Of a stretch of 61,373 bases of DNA, positions 25,210 through 32,972 are shown in pieces. Where the stretch lies: positions 63,204 to 124,576 of the forward strand of contig SVNI01000002.1 of the NCBI GenBank assembly GCA_015066975.1. Direction: 5' to 3'. Numbering within the stretch: the first letter of the stretch is position 1; every line of letters starts with the position of its first letter. Both the position numbers and the translations under genes were made by a program. Origin of the DNA: Ruminococcus sp. (GTDB taxonomy: Bacteria; Bacillota; Clostridia; Oscillospirales; Ruminococcaceae). Below the pieces are notes generated by a model. The model was not told the DNA's origin, did no database searches, and saw only the letters and a program-made list of their open reading frames with translations.

Positions 25210-26212
25210 TCACTTCCCTTTCCTTGATTTTTCCGCTGGTGGTCGGCTGATTGATAACTTCGCCATTGAAATACATGGTCGATGAACCGCCTCCGTCCAG
25301 ATTATAGGCTGTTTTGACTCCTAAGCCCTGCATGAATTCTGCAAGCTGATACAGCGATAAGCCTTCGCTTTCGGATGTTCTGCCGTCAGATACCACAAAT
25401 ACATAATGATTGCTGTCAATAATGCCGATGGCTGTCCGTGGATTGCTTGCCATTGCCTTTCCGACTTCCTGATTCTGCGTGACAGTAATATTTCCATCTT
25501 CAATCAGACCAGGGCCAAAACTGAATGCCTGCCATACACCCATAGAAACCAGTTCTTCGGCGGTATAATCATCCGGACTGATAACCTGCATTGTGCCGTC
25601 CGCATAGATGCATAACACATCATTCGAGCCTTTTGTGTCCCGATAAACAACACCGTTCCGGATAACATAACCTCTTTCCTGTGTGCCGTAATAATCGCCG
25701 TTAATTGCCAGAACTGCGTTATGTGCTTCTGCTATGGAGGAGGTTTTCTCTGTGATGTTCTTTCCGTAGGTATCATCCGCAAAAGCCGTCTTGAGATATT
25801 CCGCTGATGAAAGCACGACATCCGCGACATAGATTCTGGTATTGTTTTCATAATATTCTGTAAGCGTAATTTTACAGTTTTCGTCCTGATATGTCTTATC
25901 TCCGGAAGTTTCCGGCTCTGTAGTGATGACTGTATCTGATTCTGTTGTTTCCTGTTCTTCCTGACTGCTGTGCCGTGAATGCTTTCTTCCTGATGGAGAA
26001 GCATTCTGTTCTGTTTCGATAACAGAAAATTCTGTTTCCGTAGTTTCTTCAGTCAGGGCATTGGCAGAGATATCTTCAAATAAAGAAGTATTCATCTGCG
26101 TGGTATCCGTTTGATAGGTTTCTGTCAATACGAATGTATCCAGCGAGATATAGACTGTAAAGGCTGTCAGTGCCAGCCCGTAGCATACCGCCCAGAGATT
26201 TTTCTTCTTCAT
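25187..26212 (-). CDS. Phosphodiester glycosidase domain protein (NAGPA family)
   Basis: 341 residues. One N-terminal transmembrane helix or signal anchor (about 8-27), a Thr/Glu/Ser-rich spacer (about 40-105) and a C-terminal NAGPA domain: YVADVVLSSAEYLKTAFADDTYG, VLAINGDYYG, NGVVYRD, GPGLIEDGN, NPRTAIGIIDSNHYVFVVSDGR and the hallmark LDGGGSSTMYF. Related enzymes remove GlcNAc from phosphodiesters; bacterial members act on wall or exopolysaccharide glycans. It starts at the last codons of the GT2-GtrA gene (ATGA overlap) and its end overlaps the membrane gene. The operon suggests surface-glycan tailoring. Confidence 0.9.
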   Translation of the reverse strand: MKKKNLWAVCYGLALTAFTVYISLDTFVLTETYQTDTTQMNTSLFEDISANALTEETTETEFSVIETEQNASPSGRKHSRHSSQEEQETTESDTVITTEPETSGDKTYQDENCKITLTEYYENNTRIYVADVVLSSAEYLKTAFADDTYGKNITEKTSSIAEAHNAVLAINGDYYGTQERGYVIRNGVVYRDTKGSNDVLCIYADGTMQVISPDDYTAEELVSMGVWQAFSFGPGLIEDGNITVTQNQEVGKAMASNPRTAIGIIDSNHYVFVVSDGRTSESEGLSLYQLAEFMQGLGVKTAYNLDGGGSSTMYFNGEVINQPTTSGKIKEREVSDIVYIG

Positions 26213-27231
26213 GAAACATGTTCCTTTCTGAAAATAAATTTATGCTGAATCAGATAACTGCATACAAATAAAATCATTTCCGTGAGTATCTTCGCAAGAT
26301 ACGCATTCAGCCCGATAACGGCAAAGCCTTTCAGAATCAGCGTATTGCACAGCAGTATCGCCCCGGCAAGCAGAAAATATTTTACGGCTGATTTTCCTGT
26401 ATTCCCCTGCGAACGGAAGACTAACTTCTTATTGAGCGTATAGTTCACGATACTGCTGAAAATTCTTGCCATGACATTCGAGAGTGTCAGCATTCCGGTC
26501 AGTGCCGAAAGCAGACAGAACAAGCCGTAATCTATCAGAAAGCTAATAAAAGAAGATGCCGAAAATTTCAGAATTTCTTTATAAATCCTGAACGAATCCC
26601 GGACAGCATGAAAATGTGACGAGGCATTTTCATTCAGATAAACTGTTGAAATCCAGACTTCCCGAATCGGGATTCCGGTTTTGGCAGAATACATCAGAAC
26701 ATTCATTTCATATTCATAACGGCTTCCCTCGACAGAAAGCATTTTTTCCGTGAGCTGATTTGTAAATGCTCTTAATCCGGTCTGTGTATCATAAACTGAT
26801 ACTCCCGAACATAACCGATAAACTGTTCTTGTCACAGCATTTCCGAAACGGCTTCTTAACGGGACACGGCCTTCAAATTTCCGGCTTCCGAGCACCAAGC
26901 TTTCCGGATGCTGTTCGGCTTCGGTGCATACATTCAGGATATCCTGAATCTGATGCTGACCGTCCGCATCAGCGGTTACTATCAGATAAGGTTCTTTTAT
27001 TTGTTCCATGATATAGCGCATTCCGGTTTTGAGGGCTTCGCCCTTGCCCTGATTGATTTCATGCGTGAGTACAACCGACTTGACAGATGCCAGCCGGAAG
27101 ATACTTTCATATTTCTGACCGCTTCCATCATCTACAGTAATCACTGTAAAATTCCGTTCTGCCAAGCCCGAAATCACCTGTATTAATTCCTTATCCGGCT
27201 GATATGCCGGTATCAATGCGATATGTTTCAT
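26209..27231 (-). CDS. Glycosyltransferase family 2 fused to GtrA-like membrane domain
   Basis: 340 residues from the ATG at 27231 with GGAGG nine bases upstream. Residues 1 to about 215 are a DPM1-type GT2 domain: ALIPAYQPDKELIQVI, VDDGSG, NQGKGEALKTGMRYI and TADADGQH with its metal-binding Asp. Residues about 225-338 are a GtrA-like domain with four membrane helices. Such proteins attach a sugar to undecaprenyl or dolichyl-type phosphate and flip it out for glycan decoration. Here both steps are in one chain. It heads an operon with the phosphodiester glycosidase and a membrane protein. Promoter boxes are weak. Confidence 0.93.
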   Translation of the reverse strand: MKHIALIPAYQPDKELIQVISGLAERNFTVITVDDGSGQKYESIFRLASVKSVVLTHEINQGKGEALKTGMRYIMEQIKEPYLIVTADADGQHQIQDILNVCTEAEQHPESLVLGSRKFEGRVPLRSRFGNAVTRTVYRLCSGVSVYDTQTGLRAFTNQLTEKMLSVEGSRYEYEMNVLMYSAKTGIPIREVWISTVYLNENASSHFHAVRDSFRIYKEILKFSASSFISFLIDYGLFCLLSALTGMLTLSNVMARIFSSIVNYTLNKKLVFRSQGNTGKSAVKYFLLAGAILLCNTLILKGFAVIGLNAYLAKILTEMILFVCSYLIQHKFIFRKEHVS

Positions 27232-27338
27232 CAATAAGCACCTCCGTGAAATAAAAAATGCTTTTTTGTTCTCTATGATTTTATTCTATCAGTAAAAGAT
27301 TAAAACCAGATTAAAAAAAGCATTTTTTGATATTTATT

Positions 27339-28712
27339 TCACTTCGGAAGTATGACTGAAAAAGTACTGCCTGTTTCTTCCTGACTCACGGCCGAAACCG
27401 TTCCGCCGTGGAATTCTGCAATCTGCCGGACTAAGGAAAGTCCCATTCCAAGTCCCTTTGAACTTCGTGCCTTATCCGAGCGATAAAACCTTTCCCAGAT
27501 ATGAGGAAGTTCCTTTTCAGAAATGCCAATGCCGTTATCCGTTACATACAGACAAACCTGATTTGCATTCTGTTTCAGCTCCACGCGGACAAAACCGTTT
27601 TCCCGGCCGTACCGGACAGCATTCTGTATCAGATTGCTGATTAACAGCATAAATAATTCTGGATTGCCGTTAAGCATGATATTTTCTTCGAGCGATTCTG
27701 TGACAGTGATATTTTTATCTGCAATCAGACGGAAATCTTCACAGACAGAAAAAATCAATTCTGTCAGATTCAGATTCTGCTTCTGATAGCGTTCTGTTTT
27801 CTGTTCCATGCGCGTGAAAATGAGAAGTGTTTCAATCATGCCAGACATTCTGTAGCCCTGTTTCTGGACAGATGCCAGTGCCTGCAAGACTTCCTCCGGA
27901 TTGCCGGCATTATCGAACGCATAGTCACACTGCGCCAGAATGACTGAAACAGGTGTTCTCAGCTCATGAGAAGCATTTGATGTGAACTGCTTTTCGGCCT
28001 CGAAATTGTTCTCAATACGGTCGAACATGGCATTGATAGTATGTGCCAGCATATCGAGTTCATCTTCTGAACCCGTTGTCGGAATGCGCTTTGTCAAATC
28101 TCCTCCGGTGCGGATAGCATCTGCTGTATAGCTGATAGTTCTGACAGGTCTGAGAAACCTGCCTGTCAGCCAGTATCCTCCTGCAAAGGCTGTTATCAGC
28201 AAAAACAGAAACCCTAACAGCACAGAACCATGATTTTCAATCACACCGCTGAAGCTGTCTTCTGCCGGAATCATCCCCCGGATATAATAATCATCACTGT
28301 GCCGGATTTTGACCCACTCATCATAGTAATAATAATTCCTGCCGGAAATTTCTATTTTCTGCGGGGAATTCTTTTCACAATACGAATATTCATCCAGTTC
28401 CGGATATAAAAACAATCCCATAACCTGTTCGCCGTCTTCGGTATAAATCATAAGCTGGACATCATTGTCATAGAAATCAGAATTGGCGAGTTCTTCTGTA
28501 TTTCCCCCGGCCAATGCCGACTGATAGCGTTTTTCGCTCTCCAGAAGAAAGGCGAATTCTTCGACCGTTTCCGTGAGAGTGTTCTTAATCAGTTTTTTAT
28601 CGGCTTTCTGATAGGCTGTCAGCATCACAGAGAAAAATACAATGCAAATCACAGTCAGCACCAGCGTGAACCACAGCGTGATTTTTAATTTCAGGGATTT
28701 GCGCTTCTTCAT
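27339..28712 (-). CDS. Sensor histidine kinase
   Basis: 457 residues. Two transmembrane helices (about 10-32 and 165-187) enclose an extracytoplasmic domain. A HAMP linker (RFLRPVRTISYTADAIRTGGDL) leads to the HisKA box with the phospho-accepting His in FTSNASHELRTPVSVI (about residue 250). The ATPase domain has NLIQNAVRYG, DNGIGI and GLGMGLSLV. It starts at the last bases of the response regulator gene (four-base overlap), so the pair is a canonical two-component system. The signal is unknown; the operon begins with a dockerin protein. Confidence 0.95.
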   Translation of the reverse strand: MKKRKSLKLKITLWFTLVLTVICIVFFSVMLTAYQKADKKLIKNTLTETVEEFAFLLESEKRYQSALAGGNTEELANSDFYDNDVQLMIYTEDGEQVMGLFLYPELDEYSYCEKNSPQKIEISGRNYYYYDEWVKIRHSDDYYIRGMIPAEDSFSGVIENHGSVLLGFLFLLITAFAGGYWLTGRFLRPVRTISYTADAIRTGGDLTKRIPTTGSEDELDMLAHTINAMFDRIENNFEAEKQFTSNASHELRTPVSVILAQCDYAFDNAGNPEEVLQALASVQKQGYRMSGMIETLLIFTRMEQKTERYQKQNLNLTELIFSVCEDFRLIADKNITVTESLEENIMLNGNPELFMLLISNLIQNAVRYGRENGFVRVELKQNANQVCLYVTDNGIGISEKELPHIWERFYRSDKARSSKGLGMGLSLVRQIAEFHGGTVSAVSQEETGSTFSVILPK

Positions 28713-29383
28713 GGCTGAATTCTCATGACATAGCCGATACCCCGGACAGTATGCAGAAGCTTGATTTCGGCATTTTCGTCAATTTTCTTCCGGAGATAGT
28801 TCATGTAGACATCCACAATTTTCTCACCGCCGTCATAATCATAGCCCCAGACATGATTCAGAATCTTTTCCCGGCTGAGAATTTTATTTTGATTTATCAT
28901 CAGATATTCCAGAAGATTATATTCTTTTCCGGTCAGGGTAATTTCTGCATTATCCCGGCTGACAATATGACTTTCCGTATCGAGTGTGAGTGTGTCCAGT
29001 TTCAGGACACTGCTGACAATTCCGGATGCTGTTCTTGTAACGGCCATAATCCGGGCAATAAGTTCTTCAAATGAAAACGGCTTGACAAGATAGTCATTCG
29101 CTCCGATATTCAGCCCTCTGACTTTATCAGAAACAGTATCTTTCGCTGTCAGGAAGATGACAGGCGTATTCTTTCCGGATGCCCTTAATTTCTGCACAAC
29201 TGTGATACCGTCCATTTTCGGCATCATGATATCCAGAACAGCAACAGCATAATCCATATACTGCAAATGTTCAAGCGCATCTTCACCGTCAAAGCAGGAT
29301 TCCACAGAAAAGCCTTCGGAACGCAGTTTCTTGACAATGACTGCATTCAGGTCTGTTTCATCTTCAGCAATCAGAATTTTCAA
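28709..29383 (-). CDS. OmpR-family response regulator
   Basis: 224 residues. Receiver domain with the phospho-acceptor Asp in AVLDIMMPKMDG (about residue 51), EDE acid pocket and the FLTAKD lysine; C-terminal winged helix with LTGKEYNLLEYLMINQNKILSRE and a VRGIGYVMR end. It starts at a TTG (29383): GGAG lies about ten bases upstream and no ATG is in frame. It follows the Ig-like/dockerin gene by 24 bases and overlaps the kinase gene. It is likely to regulate genes related to the surface or fibre-degrading machinery, by context only. Confidence 0.95.
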   Translation of the reverse strand: MKILIAEDETDLNAVIVKKLRSEGFSVESCFDGEDALEHLQYMDYAVAVLDIMMPKMDGITVVQKLRASGKNTPVIFLTAKDTVSDKVRGLNIGANDYLVKPFSFEELIARIMAVTRTASGIVSSVLKLDTLTLDTESHIVSRDNAEITLTGKEYNLLEYLMINQNKILSREKILNHVWGYDYDGGEKIVDVYMNYLRKKIDENAEIKLLHTVRGIGYVMRIQP

Positions 29384-29407
29384 GACAATTCATCTCCGTT
29401 TCTGATA

Positions 29408-30865
29408 TCAGAACTCTGTCACAAGTCCGACGATATATTTCATAATCATCAGCGCATCACTTGAATCCGGCGCATCATTGTGATTCACATCAGAAGCCTT
29501 TAATTGTAAAGCTGTCAGTTCTTCTCTCCCGAGAACTGCCTTATTGATAGTAATCACATCCAGAATATCAATACTGCCGTCCAGATTTGCATCACCAAGC
29601 AGAAAAGATTCTTCTGCCGGAATTACTGTCACATTGACTGAAAGTGTTTTTCCGTTTTCCAGCATGGCATAAACAGTTGCTGTTCCGGCTTTGATAGCTG
29701 TCATCGTTCCGTTTTCGGAAACGGTTATTATCTCCGTATCGGAAGAAACCCATGTCACAGAGCCTTCATAGTCAGGAATCGACAGTGCCATAGAAGAACC
29801 TTCTGTTAATTCCGTATTTTTTGCCTGAATTTCAGGCGATTGAACTGTAATTTTGCAGACAGCGGAAACATCTCCGGCAGTAGCAGTGATTTCGGCTGTT
29901 CCGGCGGAAACTGCTGTGATAATGCCTGCACTGTCCACTGTCACAATGCTTTCATCAGAAGAATTCCAGACTGCAAGTGTATTATAGACTTTCTGATTAT
30001 TGGCAGAAGTAAATGCAAGCTGGGTTTTTGTTCCGGAAATCAGTAAAAGTTCCGTTTTATCCAGATAATAATCATAACTCACTTCAACGGATGTTTCTGC
30101 TTTTTTGTCTCCGGCGACGACAGTAATCACGGCCGAACCATTTCCGACTGCCGTTACAAGGCCATTTTCGACCGTCACAACGCTGGGATTGCTGGATGTC
30201 CAGAGAACTTCCCCATCATAATTGACTCCGAGCTGTGCAGTTTCGGTATATTCTGTAAATTTCAGAACTTCCTGTTTAGATTCTTCGGTATTCTCTGTTT
30301 CTTTCTGAGAGGCTTTGCAAGTTACCGAACAGCTTACAGTCACATCTCCGGCAGTTGCGGTGATTTCGGCTGTACCTTCTGAAAGTGCTGTGATAATGCC
30401 GTTTTCATCTACTGTTGCGATATTCTCATCAGAAGACTTCCAGACAGCAAGTCGATTATAGGCTTCTTTCGTATGCACGGAACAGAAAGACAACTGCTTC
30501 TGAGTGCCTGTCTCGATTGTAAGTTCTGTCTGGTCGAAATAATAATTATATTCGACAGTGACCGGAATTTCCGCACGGCGGTCACCGCTGACAGCATAAA
30601 TCATGGCTGAACCGTTTCCGACTGCTGTCACAACACCGTTTTCGACTGTTGCGACGCTGGTATCACTGGAAAGCCATGTCAGTTCTCCGCCCAAATCAAT
30701 GCCGAGCGTGGCGGTCTGGGTATATTCTGTTAATTCCAGAATCTGCTGTGGAGTAGATTCTTCTGCCTGTACAGTAAACATCTGCTGACCCTGATACAGA
30801 TATTCTCCGCCGGAAATCAACAGCACGGCAAGCACTGCCGCGCAGATTCGTTTGCATAAATACAT
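29408..30865 (-). CDS. Secreted Ig-like (BIG2) repeat protein with C-terminal dockerin
   Basis: 485 residues from the ATG at 30865, chosen because the signal peptide (KRICAAVLAVLLISGGE) follows it directly; the reading can extend into the TnpB element's end but has no good ribosome site there. About five bacterial Ig-like BIG2 modules follow, each with a turn such as WLSSDTSVATVENGVVTAVG, WKSSDENIATVDENGIITAL or WVSSDTEIITVSENGTMTAI. The C-terminus is a dockerin with two loops, GDANLDGSIDILDVITINKA and VNHNDAPDSSDALMIMKYIVG. It should join a cellulosome-like complex as a spacer or binding protein. It precedes a response regulator and kinase, and the TnpB element cuts it off from the nearest clear promoter. 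Confidence 0.85.
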   Translation of the reverse strand: MYLCKRICAAVLAVLLISGGEYLYQGQQMFTVQAEESTPQQILELTEYTQTATLGIDLGGELTWLSSDTSVATVENGVVTAVGNGSAMIYAVSGDRRAEIPVTVEYNYYFDQTELTIETGTQKQLSFCSVHTKEAYNRLAVWKSSDENIATVDENGIITALSEGTAEITATAGDVTVSCSVTCKASQKETENTEESKQEVLKFTEYTETAQLGVNYDGEVLWTSSNPSVVTVENGLVTAVGNGSAVITVVAGDKKAETSVEVSYDYYLDKTELLLISGTKTQLAFTSANNQKVYNTLAVWNSSDESIVTVDSAGIITAVSAGTAEITATAGDVSAVCKITVQSPEIQAKNTELTEGSSMALSIPDYEGSVTWVSSDTEIITVSENGTMTAIKAGTATVYAMLENGKTLSVNVTVIPAEESFLLGDANLDGSIDILDVITINKAVLGREELTALQLKASDVNHNDAPDSSDALMIMKYIVGLVTEF

Positions 30866-30940
30866 AATCTTTACACTGCTACTCAAAATATGGACAAATA
30901 TACCCATATTGAGAAAATTCCTGCTTCGTCCTGTATGCTT

Positions 30941-31090
30941 TTGACAGTGGCAAGCCACTGTCTACTCACAAGTTCGTGTACAGTCCACAGGCGTAAATTC
31001 CCGTATAGCCTACGGTACATATCTATCATTGCTTTATTGTGCAATTTGATAAATCTGACAATCTCTCAAATTCAGACTTGCATTGAAATC
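30941..31090 (-). ncRNA. Putative TnpB guide-RNA (omega-RNA) scaffold at the element's right end
   Basis: TnpB guide RNAs are made from the 3' end of tnpB and the element's right end. On the minus strand the region after the tnpB stop has several short hairpins, the last a perfect eight-base stem GACAGTGG/CCACTGTC (30943-30962). TCAA follows directly (30941-30944), as in IS200/IS605 right-end cleavage sites. The next 15-20 bases (about 30921-30940) would be the guide, taken from the flanking DNA upstream of the dockerin gene. Boundaries are inferred. Confidence 0.45.
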
Positions 31091-32212
31091 TCTGTCTGCT
31101 GTATATCCACATTCAGAACAAAGATAGATTCTATCCGATAATTTCAAATCAGATTTGATACAGCCGCATTGATGGCACAATTTGCTTGACGGATAAAATC
31201 TGTCCGCTAATCGGAGTGCAATCCCATATTTTTTGCATTTTGAAGTTATCTTTGCTCTGAAATCAAAGAATTTCTGCTGTGCAATTGCTTTTGAAAGATG
31301 TCTGTTCTTCATCATTCCCCTGATATTCAGATTTTCAAGTGTCATCCACACCGGCTTGGTTTTCACCAGTTCAGAAATCACTTTGTTGATATAATCAGTT
31401 CTGATACAGTCAAGTCTGTGATGAAACCTTTGTACTTTCAGCGTTTGTTTCCGGATATTCTGCCGAGTAGCTTCTCCTTTCAGGTTATTTGGTAATTTTT
31501 TCAGACTTTCGTATTTCCTCGAAAGTTTTCTATGCTGTCGTTTCAGACTTTTTTCAAGTTTTCTGATATGGACAGATTTGTTGATATTTGCAAAGAATCT
31601 GCCGTCTGAACAGACTGCAAATTCTTTCACACCTAAGTCAATGCCAATTCCGAAATCATTCAGAACAGGTTTTTCAGGTTCAGTTTCTTCCACTAAAACA
31701 GAAACATAATATCTTCCTGCTTTCATGGAAATTGTTCCGCTTTTAATTGTATGTGTTTCTGAATTTGCCGGAATATAGCCTTTTTCTTTCAGCTTTACCC
31801 AATCCAGAGTGGGAATTCTGATTCTGTGCCGTTCGCAGGAAACCGGCTGTTTTGTTCCATTCCTTACAAAATACATTTTCACATCAGAATTTCTTTTCTT
31901 CTTCCATCTGGGAAATCCGGTTTTGTGTTCAAAAAAGTTTCTGAATGCTCTCTGGGCATTCATGATGCTCTGCTTTACGGATTTGCTGCTGACTTCCTGA
32001 GTCCATGAGAATTCAGGATTTTGCAGAAGATATTCATTGTTCAGCCATTTTGAAAAGTCATAGCCTGAAACAAATCCTTCTTCTTTTTCATAGATTTCTT
32101 TATTATGTGCAAGATAAAAATTATAGACGAATCTGCACACACCGATTGTTCTGTGAATAATTTGTTTTTGTTCAGATGTAGGAAAGATTTCAGTTTTATA
32201 TGCTTTCAGCAT
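31034..32212 (-). CDS. tnpB: RNA-guided endonuclease TnpB
   Basis: 392 residues from the ATG at 32212. The N-terminal part has YKTEIFPTSEQKQIIHRTIGVCRFVYN, a family hallmark. RuvC-I has the Asp in GIDLGVKEFAV, RuvC-II the Glu in LENLNIRGM, and RuvC-III the Asp in ADRDFNASLNL. The zinc finger (CHQCG, then CSECG) lies before RuvC-III. All catalytic residues are present and there is no stop or frameshift, so it looks active. TnpB cuts DNA next to a target-adjacent motif, guided by an RNA from its own right end, and helps the element persist. It uses the same strand as the downstream dockerin operon. Confidence 0.96.
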   Translation of the reverse strand: MLKAYKTEIFPTSEQKQIIHRTIGVCRFVYNFYLAHNKEIYEKEEGFVSGYDFSKWLNNEYLLQNPEFSWTQEVSSKSVKQSIMNAQRAFRNFFEHKTGFPRWKKKRNSDVKMYFVRNGTKQPVSCERHRIRIPTLDWVKLKEKGYIPANSETHTIKSGTISMKAGRYYVSVLVEETEPEKPVLNDFGIGIDLGVKEFAVCSDGRFFANINKSVHIRKLEKSLKRQHRKLSRKYESLKKLPNNLKGEATRQNIRKQTLKVQRFHHRLDCIRTDYINKVISELVKTKPVWMTLENLNIRGMMKNRHLSKAIAQQKFFDFRAKITSKCKKYGIALRLADRFYPSSKLCHQCGCIKSDLKLSDRIYLCSECGYTADRDFNASLNLRDCQIYQIAQ

Positions 32213-32315
32213 TCTATCACCTCTTAAGCACATTTTAACACTTTTTTTCTACATTTGTCTATGCTTTCCCCTCCTGTTCAGAAACTCCTCTTAAATATAT
32301 AAAATCACTAACTTG

Positions 32316-32344
32316 ATTTTAGCATAGTTTTTCTGATTTGTCAA
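32316..32344 (-). promoter_or_regulatory. Promoter ahead of tnpB, possibly the native promoter of the dockerin operon
   Basis: Minus strand TTGACA (32339-32344), 17-base spacer, TAAAAT (32316-32321). It fires towards tnpB and, beyond it, the Ig-like/dockerin, response regulator and kinase genes. Confidence 0.85.
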
Positions 32345-32345
32345 G

Positions 32346-32373
32346 AAAAAATCCCCTGAAAACAGGGGATTTT
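32346..32373 (-). terminator. Terminator of the zinc-ribbon gene
   Basis: Eleven-base arms (32348-32358, 32363-32373) around AAAA; U-run on the minus transcript. It overlaps nothing coding and lies just upstream of the tnpB promoter. Confidence 0.88.
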
Positions 32374-32384
32374 CAAATATCAGA

Positions 32385-32837
32385 TTAATAATTCTTGATA
32401 GTATCAGCACTGAAGAAGCTGTCGCTCTCGGTGAAGTAATCGTTGGTTTCCATAGCATTTCCAAAATCGTCTTCTTCGTCATCATCCAGAAGCTTTGCAC
32501 CGCACACGCTACAGAACTGGAATTTCTGGTCAACTTCGGCATCACATTTCGGACAAATTTTGCATCCCCGGATACTGTTGAGCTCCTTACGCATCTGCAT
32601 GATTCTCTTTCTTCTGGTGTCCACGTCATCGCAGAGCACTTTCAGTACAGCACGGTCTTCATCAGGATTCTTGTAATATTTTTTGCCAATATCGGCAAAT
32701 ACTTCTACAATACGTTCTTCCTCGTAAAGAATTTTTCTCTTGAGGTTGTTGACTTCGGCAGCATTTTTTGCGTTTTCGCTGACACCACGGGTGGCATTAT
32801 CGAACACACCGCCGAGAGTCTCAAAAATATTAGGCAT
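32385..32837 (-). CDS. Coiled-coil and zinc-ribbon protein, 150 residues
   Basis: Residues about 20-90 are a charged helical region likely to form coiled coil (ENAKNAAEVNNLKRKILYEEERIVEVFADIG, RRKRIMQMRKEL). A zinc ribbon follows with CPKC and CSVCG (about 95-115), and the tail is acidic. No signal peptide. It is a family of unknown function common near signalling genes in Clostridia; I cannot name it. It has its own promoter and terminator, so it is a single-gene unit. Confidence 0.7.
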   Translation of the reverse strand: MPNIFETLGGVFDNATRGVSENAKNAAEVNNLKRKILYEEERIVEVFADIGKKYYKNPDEDRAVLKVLCDDVDTRRKRIMQMRKELNSIRGCKICPKCDAEVDQKFQFCSVCGAKLLDDDEEDDFGNAMETNDYFTESDSFFSADTIKNY

Positions 32838-32901
32838 AAAGATTCAACTCCTAGATTAAAAAATTCAGATTTTCCTGACGAACAGGATTCATGTTATTTC
32901 T

Positions 32902-32930
32902 ATTTTATCATAAATCACAATAGTTGTCAA
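32902..32930 (-). promoter_or_regulatory. Promoter of the zinc-ribbon gene
   Basis: Minus strand TTGACA (32925-32930), 17-base spacer, TAAAAT (32902-32907). Confidence 0.85.
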
Positions 32931-32972
32931 GAGATTTCAGAAAAATTTTATGCTTTCCACAAGCAGGGAGTT

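Larger units (their letters stand above)
30941..32300 (-). mobile_element. TnpB-only IS200/IS605-type element
   Basis: A single tnpB gene and right-end hairpin, no TnpA transposase. It lies between a consensus minus-strand promoter (32316-32344) and the Ig-like/dockerin gene. The right boundary is probably at TCAA/30941; the left boundary, somewhere between 32213 and 32310, is not defined by sequence I can read. Without TnpA it would depend on a transposase elsewhere. Confidence 0.75.
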
